NCBI RefSeq assembly: GCF_000719335.1
Contig: NZ_JOGB01000013.1
Location: 57,594 to 121,593 of the forward strand
Length of the DNA: 64,000 bases
Direction of reading: 5' to 3'
DNA from: Streptomyces sp. NRRL S-87
GTDB lineage: Bacteria; Actinomycetota; Actinomycetes; Streptomycetales; Streptomycetaceae
The position numbers and the translations under genes are program-made. Positions 36,639-45,179 of the stretch are shown here, in pieces; position 1 is the first letter of the stretch; the number at the start of each line of letters is the position of its first letter. The notes under the pieces were generated by a model, which was not told where the DNA came from, searched no databases, and saw nothing but the letters and a program-made list of their open reading frames with translations.

Positions 36639-38339
36639 ATGAGTGCGGATCGGGCGGACAGACGCCGACGACCCTCAACCCATCGGCGCCGCACGGGATT
36701 TCGTGGCAGGGGCGCGCTGGCCTTCGCGATCGCCTCGTTCCTGACCGTGGGCGTGTGCGCCGCCACCGGAATCGCCTGGGACCCGTTCGGCAAGGACGCC
36801 CCCCAACGCGCCACCGGGCCGGTCCGGATCGGCACGCCCTGGTCGAGCGGACCCGGGCCCGACGACGGCTACGGCCGTACGCCCGGCGGCGGTTCGAGCA
36901 CCCCCGGTGGGGACGACGGCAAGAGCGGGGGCGGCGGCGCCAAGCCCACCCCCCGCCCCGGAGACCCGGACGGCGACTGGCGCCCCAGCGGCGCGCTGCC
37001 CTTCGACATGCCGTCGCCCGCGACGCTGCGCAAGAGCAAGCGCCTGGTGTTCGCGCACTACTTCACCCCGTACCCGCTGTCGCTCGACAACGCCCGTGCG
37101 GAGACGGACTACTACACCCGCAACTACCTCAAGCCGCAGGGCGAGGGCGGCAAGCACAGCCGGTACGGCGGCCTGCTGCGCGACCGTCCGCTGCCGGTGT
37201 CGCCCAAGCCGGGCGACTGGGAGTACGCCAACCTCCAGCGGGAGGTGCGCACCGCCCGCGCCGCCGGTCTGGACGGGTTCACCGTCGACCTGCTGTCGCT
37301 GTCCGGCAAGAACTGGGAGCGGACCAACATGCTGATGCGGGCGGCCCGTTCCGTCGACCCGCACTTCAAGATCATGCCGATGCCGGACATGACCTCCATC
37401 AACCCGGAGCCGACCACGCTCGCCGACGCCCTGGCGAAGCTGGCGGCTCAGCCGGCCGCGCACCGGCTCGGCGACGGCCGGCTGGTGGTCTCGCCCTTCA
37501 AGGCCGAGGCCAAGCCGGTCGGTTGGTGGAAGCAGGTCATGGACCTGCTCAAAAGCCGGCACGGAGTGCGCACCGCGCTCGTCCCGCTCTTCCTCGACTA
37601 CGGCGCCCACTCCGGTGAGTTCTCCTCCATCAGCTACGGCTTCTCGGAATGGGGCAGCCGCTCGTACGTGGGCCAGGAGAGCGCCACCCGCGACGTCCGC
37701 CGGGCCCACGGCCTGGGCAAGATCTGGATGCAGCCGGTCTCCGTCCAGGACGCCCGCCCCAACCAGGGCGTCTACGACGAGGCGGGCAACACCGCCACCC
37801 TGCGGGCCACGTGGAACCACGCCATCGACGACGGCGCCGACTGGGTGCAGCTGACCACCTGGAACGACTACTCCGAGGGCAGCCAGTTCGCCCCCTCGCT
37901 GCACAACGGGCACGCGTACCTCGACATCTCCGCCTACTACCTGACCCGCTTCAAGACGGGCTCCTGGCCCGGCATCGTGCGCGACACCGTCTACCTGACC
38001 TCGCGCGTGCAGTTCGCCCGCACCGCCCCGACGGGCGGCCAGAAGCTGCTGATGGCCCCGCGCCGGGGCACCGCCACGCCGCGCGACACGGTGGAGGTGC
38101 TGAGCTTCCTCACCGCCCCCGGGTCCGTACGGGCCACCGTGGGCGGCAGCGGGTCCACGTACAAGGCCCCCGCCGGGCCGCACGCCGAGCTCTTCCCGCT
38201 GCGCCCCGGCACCAGTTCGGCCGTGGCCCGGCGGTCCGGGAAGACGGTGGCCTCGGTGGGGCTGGACTACCCGGTGACCCAGGTGGTGCAGGTGCAGGAC
38301 CTCCAGTACTACGCGGCGACCAGCGGCCGGGACGAGTAG
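36639..38339 (+). CDS. GH71 family glycoside hydrolase (alpha-1,3-glucanase-like), membrane-anchored
   Basis: A 566-aa extracellular enzyme. A basic N-terminus (RRRRPSTHRRRTGFRGR) precedes one hydrophobic segment (ALAFAIASFLTVGVCAATGI), then a Gly/Pro/Ser-rich linker to about residue 115. The catalytic region starts RLVFAHYFTPYPLSLDN and contains AGLDGFTVDLLSL, KIMPMPDMTSINP, ALVPLFLDYGAHSGEFSSISYGFSEWGSRSY and WVQLTTWNDYSEGSQFAPS, the layout of GH71 mutanases; DxE-type acids lie in these segments. A short C-terminal beta region follows. The enzyme likely attacks alpha-1,3-glucans of fungal or bacterial origin. ATG 36639 has GGGAGG upstream. No linked carbohydrate uptake genes. Confidence 0.88.
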   Translation: MSADRADRRRRPSTHRRRTGFRGRGALAFAIASFLTVGVCAATGIAWDPFGKDAPQRATGPVRIGTPWSSGPGPDDGYGRTPGGGSSTPGGDDGKSGGGGAKPTPRPGDPDGDWRPSGALPFDMPSPATLRKSKRLVFAHYFTPYPLSLDNARAETDYYTRNYLKPQGEGGKHSRYGGLLRDRPLPVSPKPGDWEYANLQREVRTARAAGLDGFTVDLLSLSGKNWERTNMLMRAARSVDPHFKIMPMPDMTSINPEPTTLADALAKLAAQPAAHRLGDGRLVVSPFKAEAKPVGWWKQVMDLLKSRHGVRTALVPLFLDYGAHSGEFSSISYGFSEWGSRSYVGQESATRDVRRAHGLGKIWMQPVSVQDARPNQGVYDEAGNTATLRATWNHAIDDGADWVQLTTWNDYSEGSQFAPSLHNGHAYLDISAYYLTRFKTGSWPGIVRDTVYLTSRVQFARTAPTGGQKLLMAPRRGTATPRDTVEVLSFLTAPGSVRATVGGSGSTYKAPAGPHAELFPLRPGTSSAVARRSGKTVASVGLDYPVTQVVQVQDLQYYAATSGRDE

Positions 38340-38472
38340 CGGGAGCAGTACGGGGCGGCGGGGCGCGGGGCGCGGGGCGGACGGTCTTCCGTCCGGCCCC
38401 GCCCGCCGGGCATGATCGCGGGAACACCCGTGCGGGGCAACCGGACCCCGCCACGAGACCCCGGAGGCACCG

Positions 38473-39618
38473 GTGCCCCAGCCGCACACCCCTGCGGAGT
38501 TCCCCGGCGGACGCGCCCTGTTCAGGCTCGACCCGGACATCTCGCACCTCAACCACGGGTCCTTCGGAGCGGCCCCCGTCCCCGTGCTGGAGGTGCAGGC
38601 CGCCGTGCGCGAGGAGCAGCACGCCGACCCCGACGCCTTCTTCGTCGGCGCCCCGGAGCGCATCGCCGAGGCCCGCGTCCGTCTGGCCGCCCCGCTCGCC
38701 GCGGACCCCGACGGCATCGCCTTCGTGGCCAACGCGACAGAGGGTGCCAACGTTGTCATGAACTCCCTCGACTTCGACGAGGGCGACGAGATCCTGGTCA
38801 CGGACCACGGCTACGGCACCGTCACCGCGGCCGCCGCCCGCCGCGCCCCGCTGCGCACCGTCGCCCTCGACCCGGAGCTGCCGGACGAGGACGCCGTGTG
38901 CGAGGCCGTCCTGGCCGCCGTCACCCCGCGCACCCGGGCCGCCGTGCTCGACCACATCACCTCGCCCACCGCCCGCCTGGTGGCCGGGCCGCGGCTGCTC
39001 GCCGAGCTCGCCGACCGCGGGGTCACCACCATCGTCGACGGGGCGCACGCCCTGGGCATGCTCGCCGAACCCCTCGCGGGCGGGGCCGACTTCTACTTCG
39101 GGAACCTCCACAAGTGGGCCTACGCGCCGCCCGGCGCCGCCGTCCTGGCCGTGGCACCCGCGCACCGCGCCGCCATCCGGCCGCTCTCGCCGTCCTGGGA
39201 GGACCACCACGGCTTCCCGCGCTCGCTGGAGTGGCGCGCCACCGCCGACTACACCGCCTGGCTCGCCGCCCCCGAGGGGCTGGCGTTCCTCGACGGCCTG
39301 GGCGCGGAGAAGGTACGGGCCCACAACGCCGCGCTCGCCGCGTACGGCAGCGAGGTGCTCGCGGACCGGCTCGGGCTGCGCCCGCTGCCGTACGCCGACG
39401 GCGTCGCGATGCGCTCGCTGCGACTGCCGGCCGGGGTCGCCGACACGCTGGAGCGGGCCAGGGCGCTGCGCGAGGAGATCGCCGACCGGCTGCGGATCCG
39501 GGTCACCGTCTGGGGCTGGGAGGGCGCCGGCGGCATCCGGGTGTGCGGGCAGCTCTACAACCGGCCCGAGGAGTACGAGGCGCTGGCCGTCGGGCTCGCC
39601 GGGCTGCTGGACCGCTGA
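38473..39618 (+). CDS. PLP-dependent class V aminotransferase (isopenicillin-N-epimerase-like)
   Basis: A 381-aa fold-type I PLP enzyme. It begins with HLNHGSFGAAPVPVLE, typical of the isopenicillin N epimerase/cysteine desulfurase-like branch. Other motifs are FVANATEGANVVMNSLDF (phosphate site), DHITSPTARLV, the PLP-contact Asp in VDGAHALGML and the Schiff-base Lys in YFGNLHKWAYAPPG. The C-terminal domain ends RVCGQLYNRPEEYEAL. Relatives act as epimerases, desulfurases or lyases; the substrate is not predictable. GTG 38473 follows GGAGG. Not linked to a biosynthetic cluster; convergent with cobF. Confidence 0.9.
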   Translation: MPQPHTPAEFPGGRALFRLDPDISHLNHGSFGAAPVPVLEVQAAVREEQHADPDAFFVGAPERIAEARVRLAAPLAADPDGIAFVANATEGANVVMNSLDFDEGDEILVTDHGYGTVTAAAARRAPLRTVALDPELPDEDAVCEAVLAAVTPRTRAAVLDHITSPTARLVAGPRLLAELADRGVTTIVDGAHALGMLAEPLAGGADFYFGNLHKWAYAPPGAAVLAVAPAHRAAIRPLSPSWEDHHGFPRSLEWRATADYTAWLAAPEGLAFLDGLGAEKVRAHNAALAAYGSEVLADRLGLRPLPYADGVAMRSLRLPAGVADTLERARALREEIADRLRIRVTVWGWEGAGGIRVCGQLYNRPEEYEALAVGLAGLLDR

Positions 39619-39720
39619 GGGCGGTGGGGTGGGGGAGCCGTGGTCCTGTCAACCGCCTCCCCCCCCACGCACACCGCCACGCGACCCGGGGTGATCAGCC
39701 GCCCGGAACGGGGCGCGGGA

Positions 39721-40473
39721 TCACCCGCGGCGCAGCAGGTACGTGTCCATGATCCAGCCCTTGCGGGCCCGGGCCTCGGTGCGCAGCTCCTCGATCCGGT
39801 CCGACACGTCCGCGAGCCGTCCCTGGACCAGGATCTCGTCCGGCGTGCCCACGTAGGCGCCCCAGTAGATGTACAGGTCCTGGTCGAGGTGGCGGGTGAA
39901 GGCGTGCCGGGCGTCCAGCATGACCACCACGTCGTCCACGTCGGCCGGCCAGCCCTCGGCCAGTCGCCGCCCGGTGGTGATCTGAACCGGCCGGCCCACC
40001 CGGTTCAGGGTCGTACGGTGCTTGGCCAGCAGCGCGGAGACGCTGCTGATGCCCGGCACGACCTCGTGCTCGAAGGCCACCCGGCCCCGCTCGCGGACCT
40101 CGTCGAGGATCGCGAGCGTCGAGTCGTACAGCGCCGGGTCGCCCCACACCAGGAACGCGCCCGTCTCGTCCTCGGCGAGGTCCTCGGCGATGAACCGCTC
40201 GAAGAGGTGCGAGCGCGCGCTGCGCCAGCCGTCGACCGTCGGCGCGTAGTCGGCCGGGGTCCGGTCGCGGTCCGGGTCGAGCCCCTCCACCAGGCGGTGC
40301 CCGGGCCGGCCGTGCGCGGTCAGCATGGCCCGCCGCAGGTCAGTGAGGTCAGCCTTCTCCTCACCCTTCTCCAGGATGAGGAACGCGTGCGTCGCGCCGA
40401 TCGCCTTGACCGCCTGGAGGGTCAGGTGGTCGGGGTCGCCCGCCCCGATGCCGATCACATAGAACTTCTTCAC
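39721..40473 (-). CDS. cobF: Precorrin-6A synthase (deacetylating)
   Basis: SAM-dependent methyltransferase of aerobic cobalamin biosynthesis that methylates C-1 of precorrin-5 with loss of the acetyl group. It is 250 aa, the normal length, and has the tetrapyrrole methylase signature KKFYVIGIGAGDPDHLTLQAVKAI, then FLVWGDPALYDSTLAIL, EHEVVPGISSVSALLAKH and VVMLDARHAFTRHL. GTG 40473 begins exactly at the conserved strand; upstream in-frame ATG 40512 would add residues not expected in the family. It stands apart from other cob genes here. Its product supplies the cofactor used by mutAB, though the genes are not linked in one operon. Confidence 0.93.
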   Translation of the reverse strand: MKKFYVIGIGAGDPDHLTLQAVKAIGATHAFLILEKGEEKADLTDLRRAMLTAHGRPGHRLVEGLDPDRDRTPADYAPTVDGWRSARSHLFERFIAEDLAEDETGAFLVWGDPALYDSTLAILDEVRERGRVAFEHEVVPGISSVSALLAKHRTTLNRVGRPVQITTGRRLAEGWPADVDDVVVMLDARHAFTRHLDQDLYIYWGAYVGTPDEILVQGRLADVSDRIEELRTEARARKGWIMDTYLLRRG

Positions 40474-40550
40474 CCGGCCGAGTCTGCCCCATGCCGTCCG
40501 TCCCCCGGACATCAGGGCCGGGCCGGGGCGTCCTCGCTATGCTCCCGGGC

Positions 40551-41303
40551 ATGCGCGTCGCCCTGTTCGTCACCTGCGTCAACGACGCGCTCCACCCCGG
40601 CACCGGCGTCGCCGTGGTGCGGCTGCTGGAGCGGCTCGGCGTGACGGTCGACTTCCCCGCCGCCCAGAGCTGCTGCGGCCAGCCGCAGTACAACACCGGC
40701 TACCGGCACGAGACCGAGCCGCTGCTGCGCCGAACCGCCCGCGCCTTCGAGGGGTACGAGTACGTGGTCACCCCCTCCGGTTCGTGCGCCGCGATGGTCC
40801 GCGAGCACTACCCGCGCATCGGCCGGCGGGCGGCCGCCGAGGGCCGCGGCGGAGAGCTGGCGGTGCTCGCGGACGGGCTCGCCCCCCGTACGTACGAGCT
40901 GACGGAGTTCCTCGTCGACGTGCTCGGCACGGTCGACGTCGGAGCGTACTTCCCGTACGCCGTCACGTACCACCCGTCCTGCCACGGGCTGCGCTCCCTC
41001 GGACTCGGCGACCGCCCGCGCCGTCTCCTGCGCGCCGTCAAGGGCCTCGACCTCGTCGAACTGCCCGGAGCCGAGGAGTGCTGCGGCTTCGGCGGCACCT
41101 TCGCCGTCAAGAACCCCGACGTCTCCGCCGCCATGGGTGCCGACAAGGTGCGCGCCGCCCTCGGCACCGGCGCCGACGTGCTGTGCGGCGCGGACAACTC
41201 CTGCCTGCTGCACCTCGGCGGCACCCTGCGCCGGCAGGGCGCGCCACTGCGCACCCTGCACCTGGCGGAGATCCTGGCGAGCACCGAGGAGGACTTCCGA
41301 TGA
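40551..41303 (+). CDS. lutA: LutA-type (Fe-S)-binding lactate utilisation subunit
   Basis: A 250-aa protein with two cysteine-rich CCG domains: QSCCGQPQYNTGY in the first half and AEECCGFGGTFAVKNPDVS in the second, with HPSCHGLR before the latter. This is the LutA/GlcF-like subunit of the L-lactate-oxidising LutABC complex, which passes electrons to the quinone pool. The start ATG 40551 begins the conserved MRVALFVTCVNDALHPGTG. The stop overlaps the lutB start (ATGA); lutC lies downstream, giving a three-gene operon. Cytoplasmic, membrane-associated through the complex. No lactate permease or regulator gene is adjacent. Confidence 0.94.
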   Translation: MRVALFVTCVNDALHPGTGVAVVRLLERLGVTVDFPAAQSCCGQPQYNTGYRHETEPLLRRTARAFEGYEYVVTPSGSCAAMVREHYPRIGRRAAAEGRGGELAVLADGLAPRTYELTEFLVDVLGTVDVGAYFPYAVTYHPSCHGLRSLGLGDRPRRLLRAVKGLDLVELPGAEECCGFGGTFAVKNPDVSAAMGADKVRAALGTGADVLCGADNSCLLHLGGTLRRQGAPLRTLHLAEILASTEEDFR

Positions 41304-42856
41304 GCGGCGACGGCGCCACGTACCTGGGCATGCCGGGTTTCCCGGCGCATCCGCCCGCTCCTGCCCCCGGCCCCGCTCCGGTACCCGGCCCCGCTCCCGC
41401 CTCCTCCTTCCCGGCCTTCCCCGAGGCGGCCCGGGCCGCCGTGCACGACGAGCGGCTGCGGGCCAACCTCCGGCACGCCACCCGCACCATCCGCGACAAG
41501 CGCGCCCGGGCCGTCACCGAACTCGCCGACTGGGAACGGCTGCGGGAGGCCGGCCGCGCCATCAAGGACCACACCCTCCGTCACCTCGACCACTACCTCA
41601 TCCAGTTGGAGGAGGCCGTCACGGCGGCGGGCGGCACCGTCCACTGGGCCGCCGACGCCGCCGAGGCCAACGCGATCGTCACCGCCCTCGTCGAGGCCAC
41701 CGGCGAGCGCGAGGTGGTCAAGGTCAAGTCCATGGCCACGCAGGAGATCGGACTCAACGAGGCCCTGGAGGCCGCGGGCATCGCCGCGTACGAGACCGAC
41801 CTGGCCGAACTCATCGTGCAGCTCGGCCACGACCGGCCCTCGCACATCCTGGTGCCCGCCATCCACCGCAACCGCGCCGAGATCCGCGACGTCTTCCGTG
41901 CGGAGATGGCCCGTTGGGGCCGGCCCGCGCCGGCCGACCTGACCGACCGGCCCGCCGACCTCGCGGAGGCGGCCCGCCGCCACCTGCGCGAGAAGTTCCT
42001 GCGCGCCAAGGTGGCCGTCTCCGGAGCCAACTTCATGGTCGCCGAGACCGGCACCCTCGTGGTGCTGGAGTCCGAGGGGAACGGCCGGATGTGCCTGACC
42101 CTGCCCGAGACCCTGATCTCGGTCGTCGGCATCGAGAAGGTGGTCCCCACCTTCCGCGACCTGGAGGTGTTCCTGCAGACCCTGCCGCGCTCCTCCACCG
42201 CCGAGCGGATGAACCCGTACACCACCATGTGGACCGGCACCACGGACGGCGACGGCCCGCGCGCCTTCCACCTCGTCCTCCTCGACAACGGCCGCACCGA
42301 CACCCTCGCCGACGAGGTGGGCCGCCAGGCGCTGCGCTGCATCCGCTGCTCGGCCTGCCTGAACGTGTGCCCCGTCTACGAGCGTGCCGGCGGGCACGCC
42401 TACGGCTCCGTCTACCCCGGCCCCATCGGCGCGGTCCTGTCCCCGCAACTACGCGGCACGGACAGCCCGGTCGACGCGTCCCTGCCGTTCGCCTCCACGC
42501 TCTGCGGGGCCTGCTACGAGGTCTGCCCGGTCGCCATCGACATCCCCGAGGTGCTGGTGCACCTGCGCGAGCGGGTGGCGCAGGGCGGCCCGGTCACCCG
42601 CGAGGGCGTACGGGTCCGCATCCGGCCCGCCCGGGGCCACGCGGCCGAACGCGCCGCGATGCGCGCCGCCCGCTGGACCCTGGACCACCCCGCCGCCCTG
42701 CGGGCGGGGGAGCGGCTGCTGGCCCGGGCCCGCCGGTTCCGCCCCCGCCGCCTGCCCGGCCGCACGGGCCGCGCCTGGACGGACACCCGAGACCTGCCGG
42801 AGCTGCCCGCGGAGTCCTTCCGCGACTGGTGGCGGCGCGAACGGGGCGGCGACTGA
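41300..42856 (+). CDS. lutB: LutB-type iron-sulfur lactate utilisation subunit
   Basis: A 518-aa LUD-domain protein fused to a bacterial ferredoxin-like domain. After a Pro/Ala-rich N-terminus (HPPAPAPGPAPVPGPAP) the LUD part includes KVKSMATQEIGLNEALEAAGI and FMVAETGTLVVLESEGNGRM. Two 4Fe-4S cluster motifs follow, CIRCSACLNVCPVYE (about residues 352-366) and CGACYEVCPVAI (about 403-414). Composition and length match LutB/YkgF. ATG 41300 overlaps the lutA stop. Its C-terminal nine nucleotides recur downstream in the 42.9-kb duplication described separately. With LutA and LutC it oxidises L-lactate to pyruvate. Confidence 0.95.
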   Translation: MSGDGATYLGMPGFPAHPPAPAPGPAPVPGPAPASSFPAFPEAARAAVHDERLRANLRHATRTIRDKRARAVTELADWERLREAGRAIKDHTLRHLDHYLIQLEEAVTAAGGTVHWAADAAEANAIVTALVEATGEREVVKVKSMATQEIGLNEALEAAGIAAYETDLAELIVQLGHDRPSHILVPAIHRNRAEIRDVFRAEMARWGRPAPADLTDRPADLAEAARRHLREKFLRAKVAVSGANFMVAETGTLVVLESEGNGRMCLTLPETLISVVGIEKVVPTFRDLEVFLQTLPRSSTAERMNPYTTMWTGTTDGDGPRAFHLVLLDNGRTDTLADEVGRQALRCIRCSACLNVCPVYERAGGHAYGSVYPGPIGAVLSPQLRGTDSPVDASLPFASTLCGACYEVCPVAIDIPEVLVHLRERVAQGGPVTREGVRVRIRPARGHAAERAAMRAARWTLDHPAALRAGERLLARARRFRPRRLPGRTGRAWTDTRDLPELPAESFRDWWRRERGGD

Positions 42857-42919
42857 CGTCGCGCACGGCGCGATCGGGACGGCAGCCGCTGTGCGCACGG
42901 CGCGATCGGGCCGGCGACT
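42848..42919. repeat. 18-bp direct repeat between lutB and lutC
   Basis: GCGCACGGCGCGATCGGG occurs at 42861-42878 and 42893-42910 (32-bp period). GGCGACTGA, which ends lutB, occurs at 42848-42856 and again at about 42912-42920, so the spacer looks like a partial tandem duplication of the lutB 3' end. Confidence 0.6.
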
Positions 42920-42980
42920 GATGCACGCACGACGGGGCGGGACCGCCCCCACGACCGGCGCACCGGAGGGACCACGCACC

Positions 42981-43634
42981 ATGGACAGCAGAGAGCGCAT
43001 CCTCGCGCGCATCCGGCGCGCCCGGGGCGAGTCGGCCCCGCCGGCCACGGCCGCCGCGTACGCCACCGACGTCCCCCGGGACTACCTGACCGTGCACGGC
43101 ACCCGCACCCCCGCCGAGCGCGTCGACCTGCTCGCCGAGAACCTCGCCGACTACCGAGCCGTCGTCCACCGGACGGACGAGGACGGCATCGCCCCGCTCC
43201 TCATGCGCCTGCTGGCCGCCCGCGGCTCCGGGGAGGTCCTCGTCCCCCCGGCCCTGCCGCCGCACTGGCTGTCCGCGGCCGGCCCGACCCGCATCCACGA
43301 CCTGCCGCGCTGGACCACCCACCGCCTGGACCGGGTCGGCAGCGTCGTGACCGGCTGCGCCCTCGCCGTCGCCGAAACCGGCACGCTCGTCCTCGACGGA
43401 TCCCCGGACCAGGGCCGGCGCCGGATCTCCCTCATCCCCGACCACCACATCTGCGTGGTACGGGTGCCCGACCAGGTCGTGGACTCCGTACCCCAGGCAC
43501 TCGCCCGCCTGGACCCGGCCCGCCCGCTCACGTGGATCTCGGGTCCCTCCGCCACGAGTGACATCGAACTCGACCGAGTGGAGGGCGTACACGGCCCCCG
43601 CACACTGGAAGTCGTCCTGCTTGCGACAGACTGA
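42981..43634 (+). CDS. lutC: LutC-type LUD-domain lactate utilisation protein
   Basis: A 217-aa LUD-domain protein completing the lutABC set. It starts MDSRERILARIRRARGES and carries ALAVAETGTLVLDGSPDQGRRR and PDHHICVVRVPDQVVDSVPQAL, the core signature shared with LutB. ATG 42981 follows CCGGAGGGA; longer in-frame forms begin in the duplicated spacer and are unlikely. Separated from lutB by 124 nt, the largest gap in this operon. The exact role of LutC within the lactate-oxidising complex is not established; it is required in Bacillus. Confidence 0.93.
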   Translation: MDSRERILARIRRARGESAPPATAAAYATDVPRDYLTVHGTRTPAERVDLLAENLADYRAVVHRTDEDGIAPLLMRLLAARGSGEVLVPPALPPHWLSAAGPTRIHDLPRWTTHRLDRVGSVVTGCALAVAETGTLVLDGSPDQGRRRISLIPDHHICVVRVPDQVVDSVPQALARLDPARPLTWISGPSATSDIELDRVEGVHGPRTLEVVLLATD

Positions 43635-43638
43635 TCCC

Positions 43639-44028
43639 ATGTCCGCACATATCGCCCTGACCGCCATCGTCGTCCTCGACTACGACGAGGCCATCGACTT
43701 CTACACCCGCGCCCTCGCCTTCGAGCTCGTCGAGGACACCCCGCGCCCCGACGGCTCGCGCTGGGTCGTGGTCCGCCCCCGCGGCGCCACCGAGTCGGCG
43801 CTCCTCCTCGCCCGGGCCAAGAACGACGAGCAGCGGGCCCGCGTCGGCGACCAGACGGGGGGCCGGGTCGGCTTCTTCCTCCACACCGACGACTTCGCCA
43901 CCGACCACGCCCGCATGACGGCCGCGGGCGTGCACTTCCTGGAGCAGCCGCGCCACGAGCCGTACGGCTCCGTGGTCGTCTTCGAGGACCTCTACGGCAA
44001 CCGCTGGGACCTCCTCCAGCCGAAGTAG
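43639..44028 (+). CDS. Glyoxalase/bleomycin-resistance-like VOC protein
   Basis: A 129-aa single-domain vicinal-oxygen-chelate protein. It has two beta-alpha-beta-beta-beta units: IALTAIVVLDYDEAIDFYTRALAFELVEDT, then VGFFLHTDDFATDHARMTAAGVHFLEQPRHEPYGSVVVFEDLYGNRWDLLQPK, with metal-ligand candidates at the Glu/His positions of these strands. Family members are glyoxalases, extradiol dioxygenases or drug-binding proteins; the substrate is unknown. It begins 4 nt after the lutC stop, so it is probably translated from the lut mRNA and may belong to lactate/methylglyoxal detoxification, an inference from position only. Confidence 0.85.
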   Translation: MSAHIALTAIVVLDYDEAIDFYTRALAFELVEDTPRPDGSRWVVVRPRGATESALLLARAKNDEQRARVGDQTGGRVGFFLHTDDFATDHARMTAAGVHFLEQPRHEPYGSVVVFEDLYGNRWDLLQPK

Positions 44029-44069
44029 CCCCGACCGGCCGCCGCGGCCCGGGCGACCCTCGGTACCCG

Positions 44070-44594
44070 TCACCCCACCCCCCGCAGCCGCGGCGCCTCC
44101 GCCCCCGCGTCCACCGGCGCCGCGCCGGCGCCGCCGCCGGCGGCCACCCGCCCACCCAACTCCCGAGCCCACCCCACGAGCCCCACCAGGTCCAACCCGT
44201 ACGGCCCAGGCCCAGACCCAGGCCCCGGAGCCGCAGCCCGGCCCGGCCGCCACTCCTCCAACCCCTGCGCGCCCCGCAGCAACAGCCGCGCCCCGCCCGT
44301 CGCGTTGCCGCGCGCGGCGTGCGTCAGCCCGACGGCCAGCTGCGCCAGGGCCCGCCACAGGCCTGCCTCCTCCGCGGGGCCGGACTTCCACGCGTCCTCG
44401 AACACCTCGTGCGCGTGGAACGGCATCCCCGCGTCGAGCAGCCGCTGCGCCTCCCGCACCGTGTCGTCGGGGCTGCGCACCACCCCCTCCGGCTGCCGCT
44501 CGACCCCCTCGGCCCCGTACGGCAACGGCCGCCCGAGCCCGTCCCGCGGCCGCGCGCTCCGCGCCCGCCCCTCACCGTCCCGGTCCCGTTCCAT
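44070..44594 (-). CDS. DUF309 domain protein
   Basis: A 174-aa protein with the small helical DUF309 domain: EAQRLLDAGMPFHAHEVFEDAWKSGPAEEAGLWRALAQLAVGLTHAARGNATGGARLLLRG. The conserved His-x-His...Glu motif (HAHEVFEDAWK) suggests metal binding. No biochemical function is known to me. The N-terminus is Arg/Asp-rich and the C-terminus Gly/Pro-rich, both low complexity. ATG 44594 is the first reasonable start; the frame continues upstream across the tRNA promoter and is unlikely to be coding there. Convergent with the glyoxalase gene. Confidence 0.85.
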   Translation of the reverse strand: MERDRDGEGRARSARPRDGLGRPLPYGAEGVERQPEGVVRSPDDTVREAQRLLDAGMPFHAHEVFEDAWKSGPAEEAGLWRALAQLAVGLTHAARGNATGGARLLLRGAQGLEEWRPGRAAAPGPGSGPGPYGLDLVGLVGWARELGGRVAAGGGAGAAPVDAGAEAPRLRGVG

Positions 44595-44699
44595 GCCCCC
44601 ATCCTCCCCGGCCGCCCCGCCCGTGTCAGCGCAGCCCCCGACGTGCGGTAATGTTCTTCCTGCACGCCGGACCGGGGGAAACCCCAGGTCAGCGAGCAC

Positions 44700-44776
<77 letters not shown>

Positions 44777-44794
44777 CGCGGAAACGCAGGTCGG

Positions 44795-44828
44795 AGGCCG
44801 TTCTCTCATCCATGAGAGGACGGCCTTT
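44795..44828 (+). terminator. Rho-independent terminator of tRNA-Pro
   Basis: A 15-bp stem with one G-U pair, AGGCCGTTCTCTCAT (44795-44809) and ATGAGAGGACGGCCT (44812-44826), closed by a two-base gap (CC) and followed by TTT. The best canonical terminator in the window. Confidence 0.92.
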
Positions 44829-45044
44829 GGTGCGTCCGGGGCCAGGGTGGTCGCAATGTGGTCGTACGTTCGGTCCGTGGCAGGGCGGCGGCCATGACGC
44901 TGAAGGCCGGCGGCGCGGGGGAGCGGGGTCGGCCGAGGGCCTCGCGGAGCTGCTGCAGGGGGTCGCCCGGTGGTCGCAGCAACGTTGGGCGGATCGCTTC
45001 GGGGCAGCTCGGGACGTTCGAAGGTTCCTGAACCGCTTCTTCCG
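44829..45044. other. Intergenic region without recognised feature
   Basis: Between the tRNA terminator and two hairpins; with them, the gap between genes is 403 bp. Short open frames exist (for example from ATG 44894) but have no ribosome-binding site or family resemblance. I see nothing I can name. Confidence 0.4.
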
Positions 45045-45078
45045 GGCTCCCCGCCCGCTTGTGAGCGGGTGGGGAGCC
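45045..45078 (-). terminator. Second hairpin downstream of the maleylpyruvate isomerase-like gene
   Basis: GGCTCCCCGCCCGCT and AGCGGGTGGGGAGCC form a 15-bp stem (one G-U pair) with a TGTG tetraloop. It forms a tandem pair with the hairpin at 45097-45135 and probably backs up termination of the minus-strand gene. Confidence 0.6.
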
Positions 45079-45096
45079 GCGCGTCACCGATGAGGA

Positions 45097-45135
45097 CCTT
45101 CCGGCCGGCCCGCGGCGGAGCCTCCGGCCGGAAGG
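45097..45135 (-). terminator. Terminator hairpin of the maleylpyruvate isomerase-like gene
   Basis: CCTTCCGGCCGG (45097-45108) and CCGGCCGGAAGG (45124-45135) form a perfect 12-bp stem with a 15-nt loop, 45 nt after the stop of the minus-strand gene. Confidence 0.65.
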
Positions 45136-45179
45136 CGGGCGGGCGGTTCGTTGGCTTCTGCTCGGTTCAGGTGCTTGCG

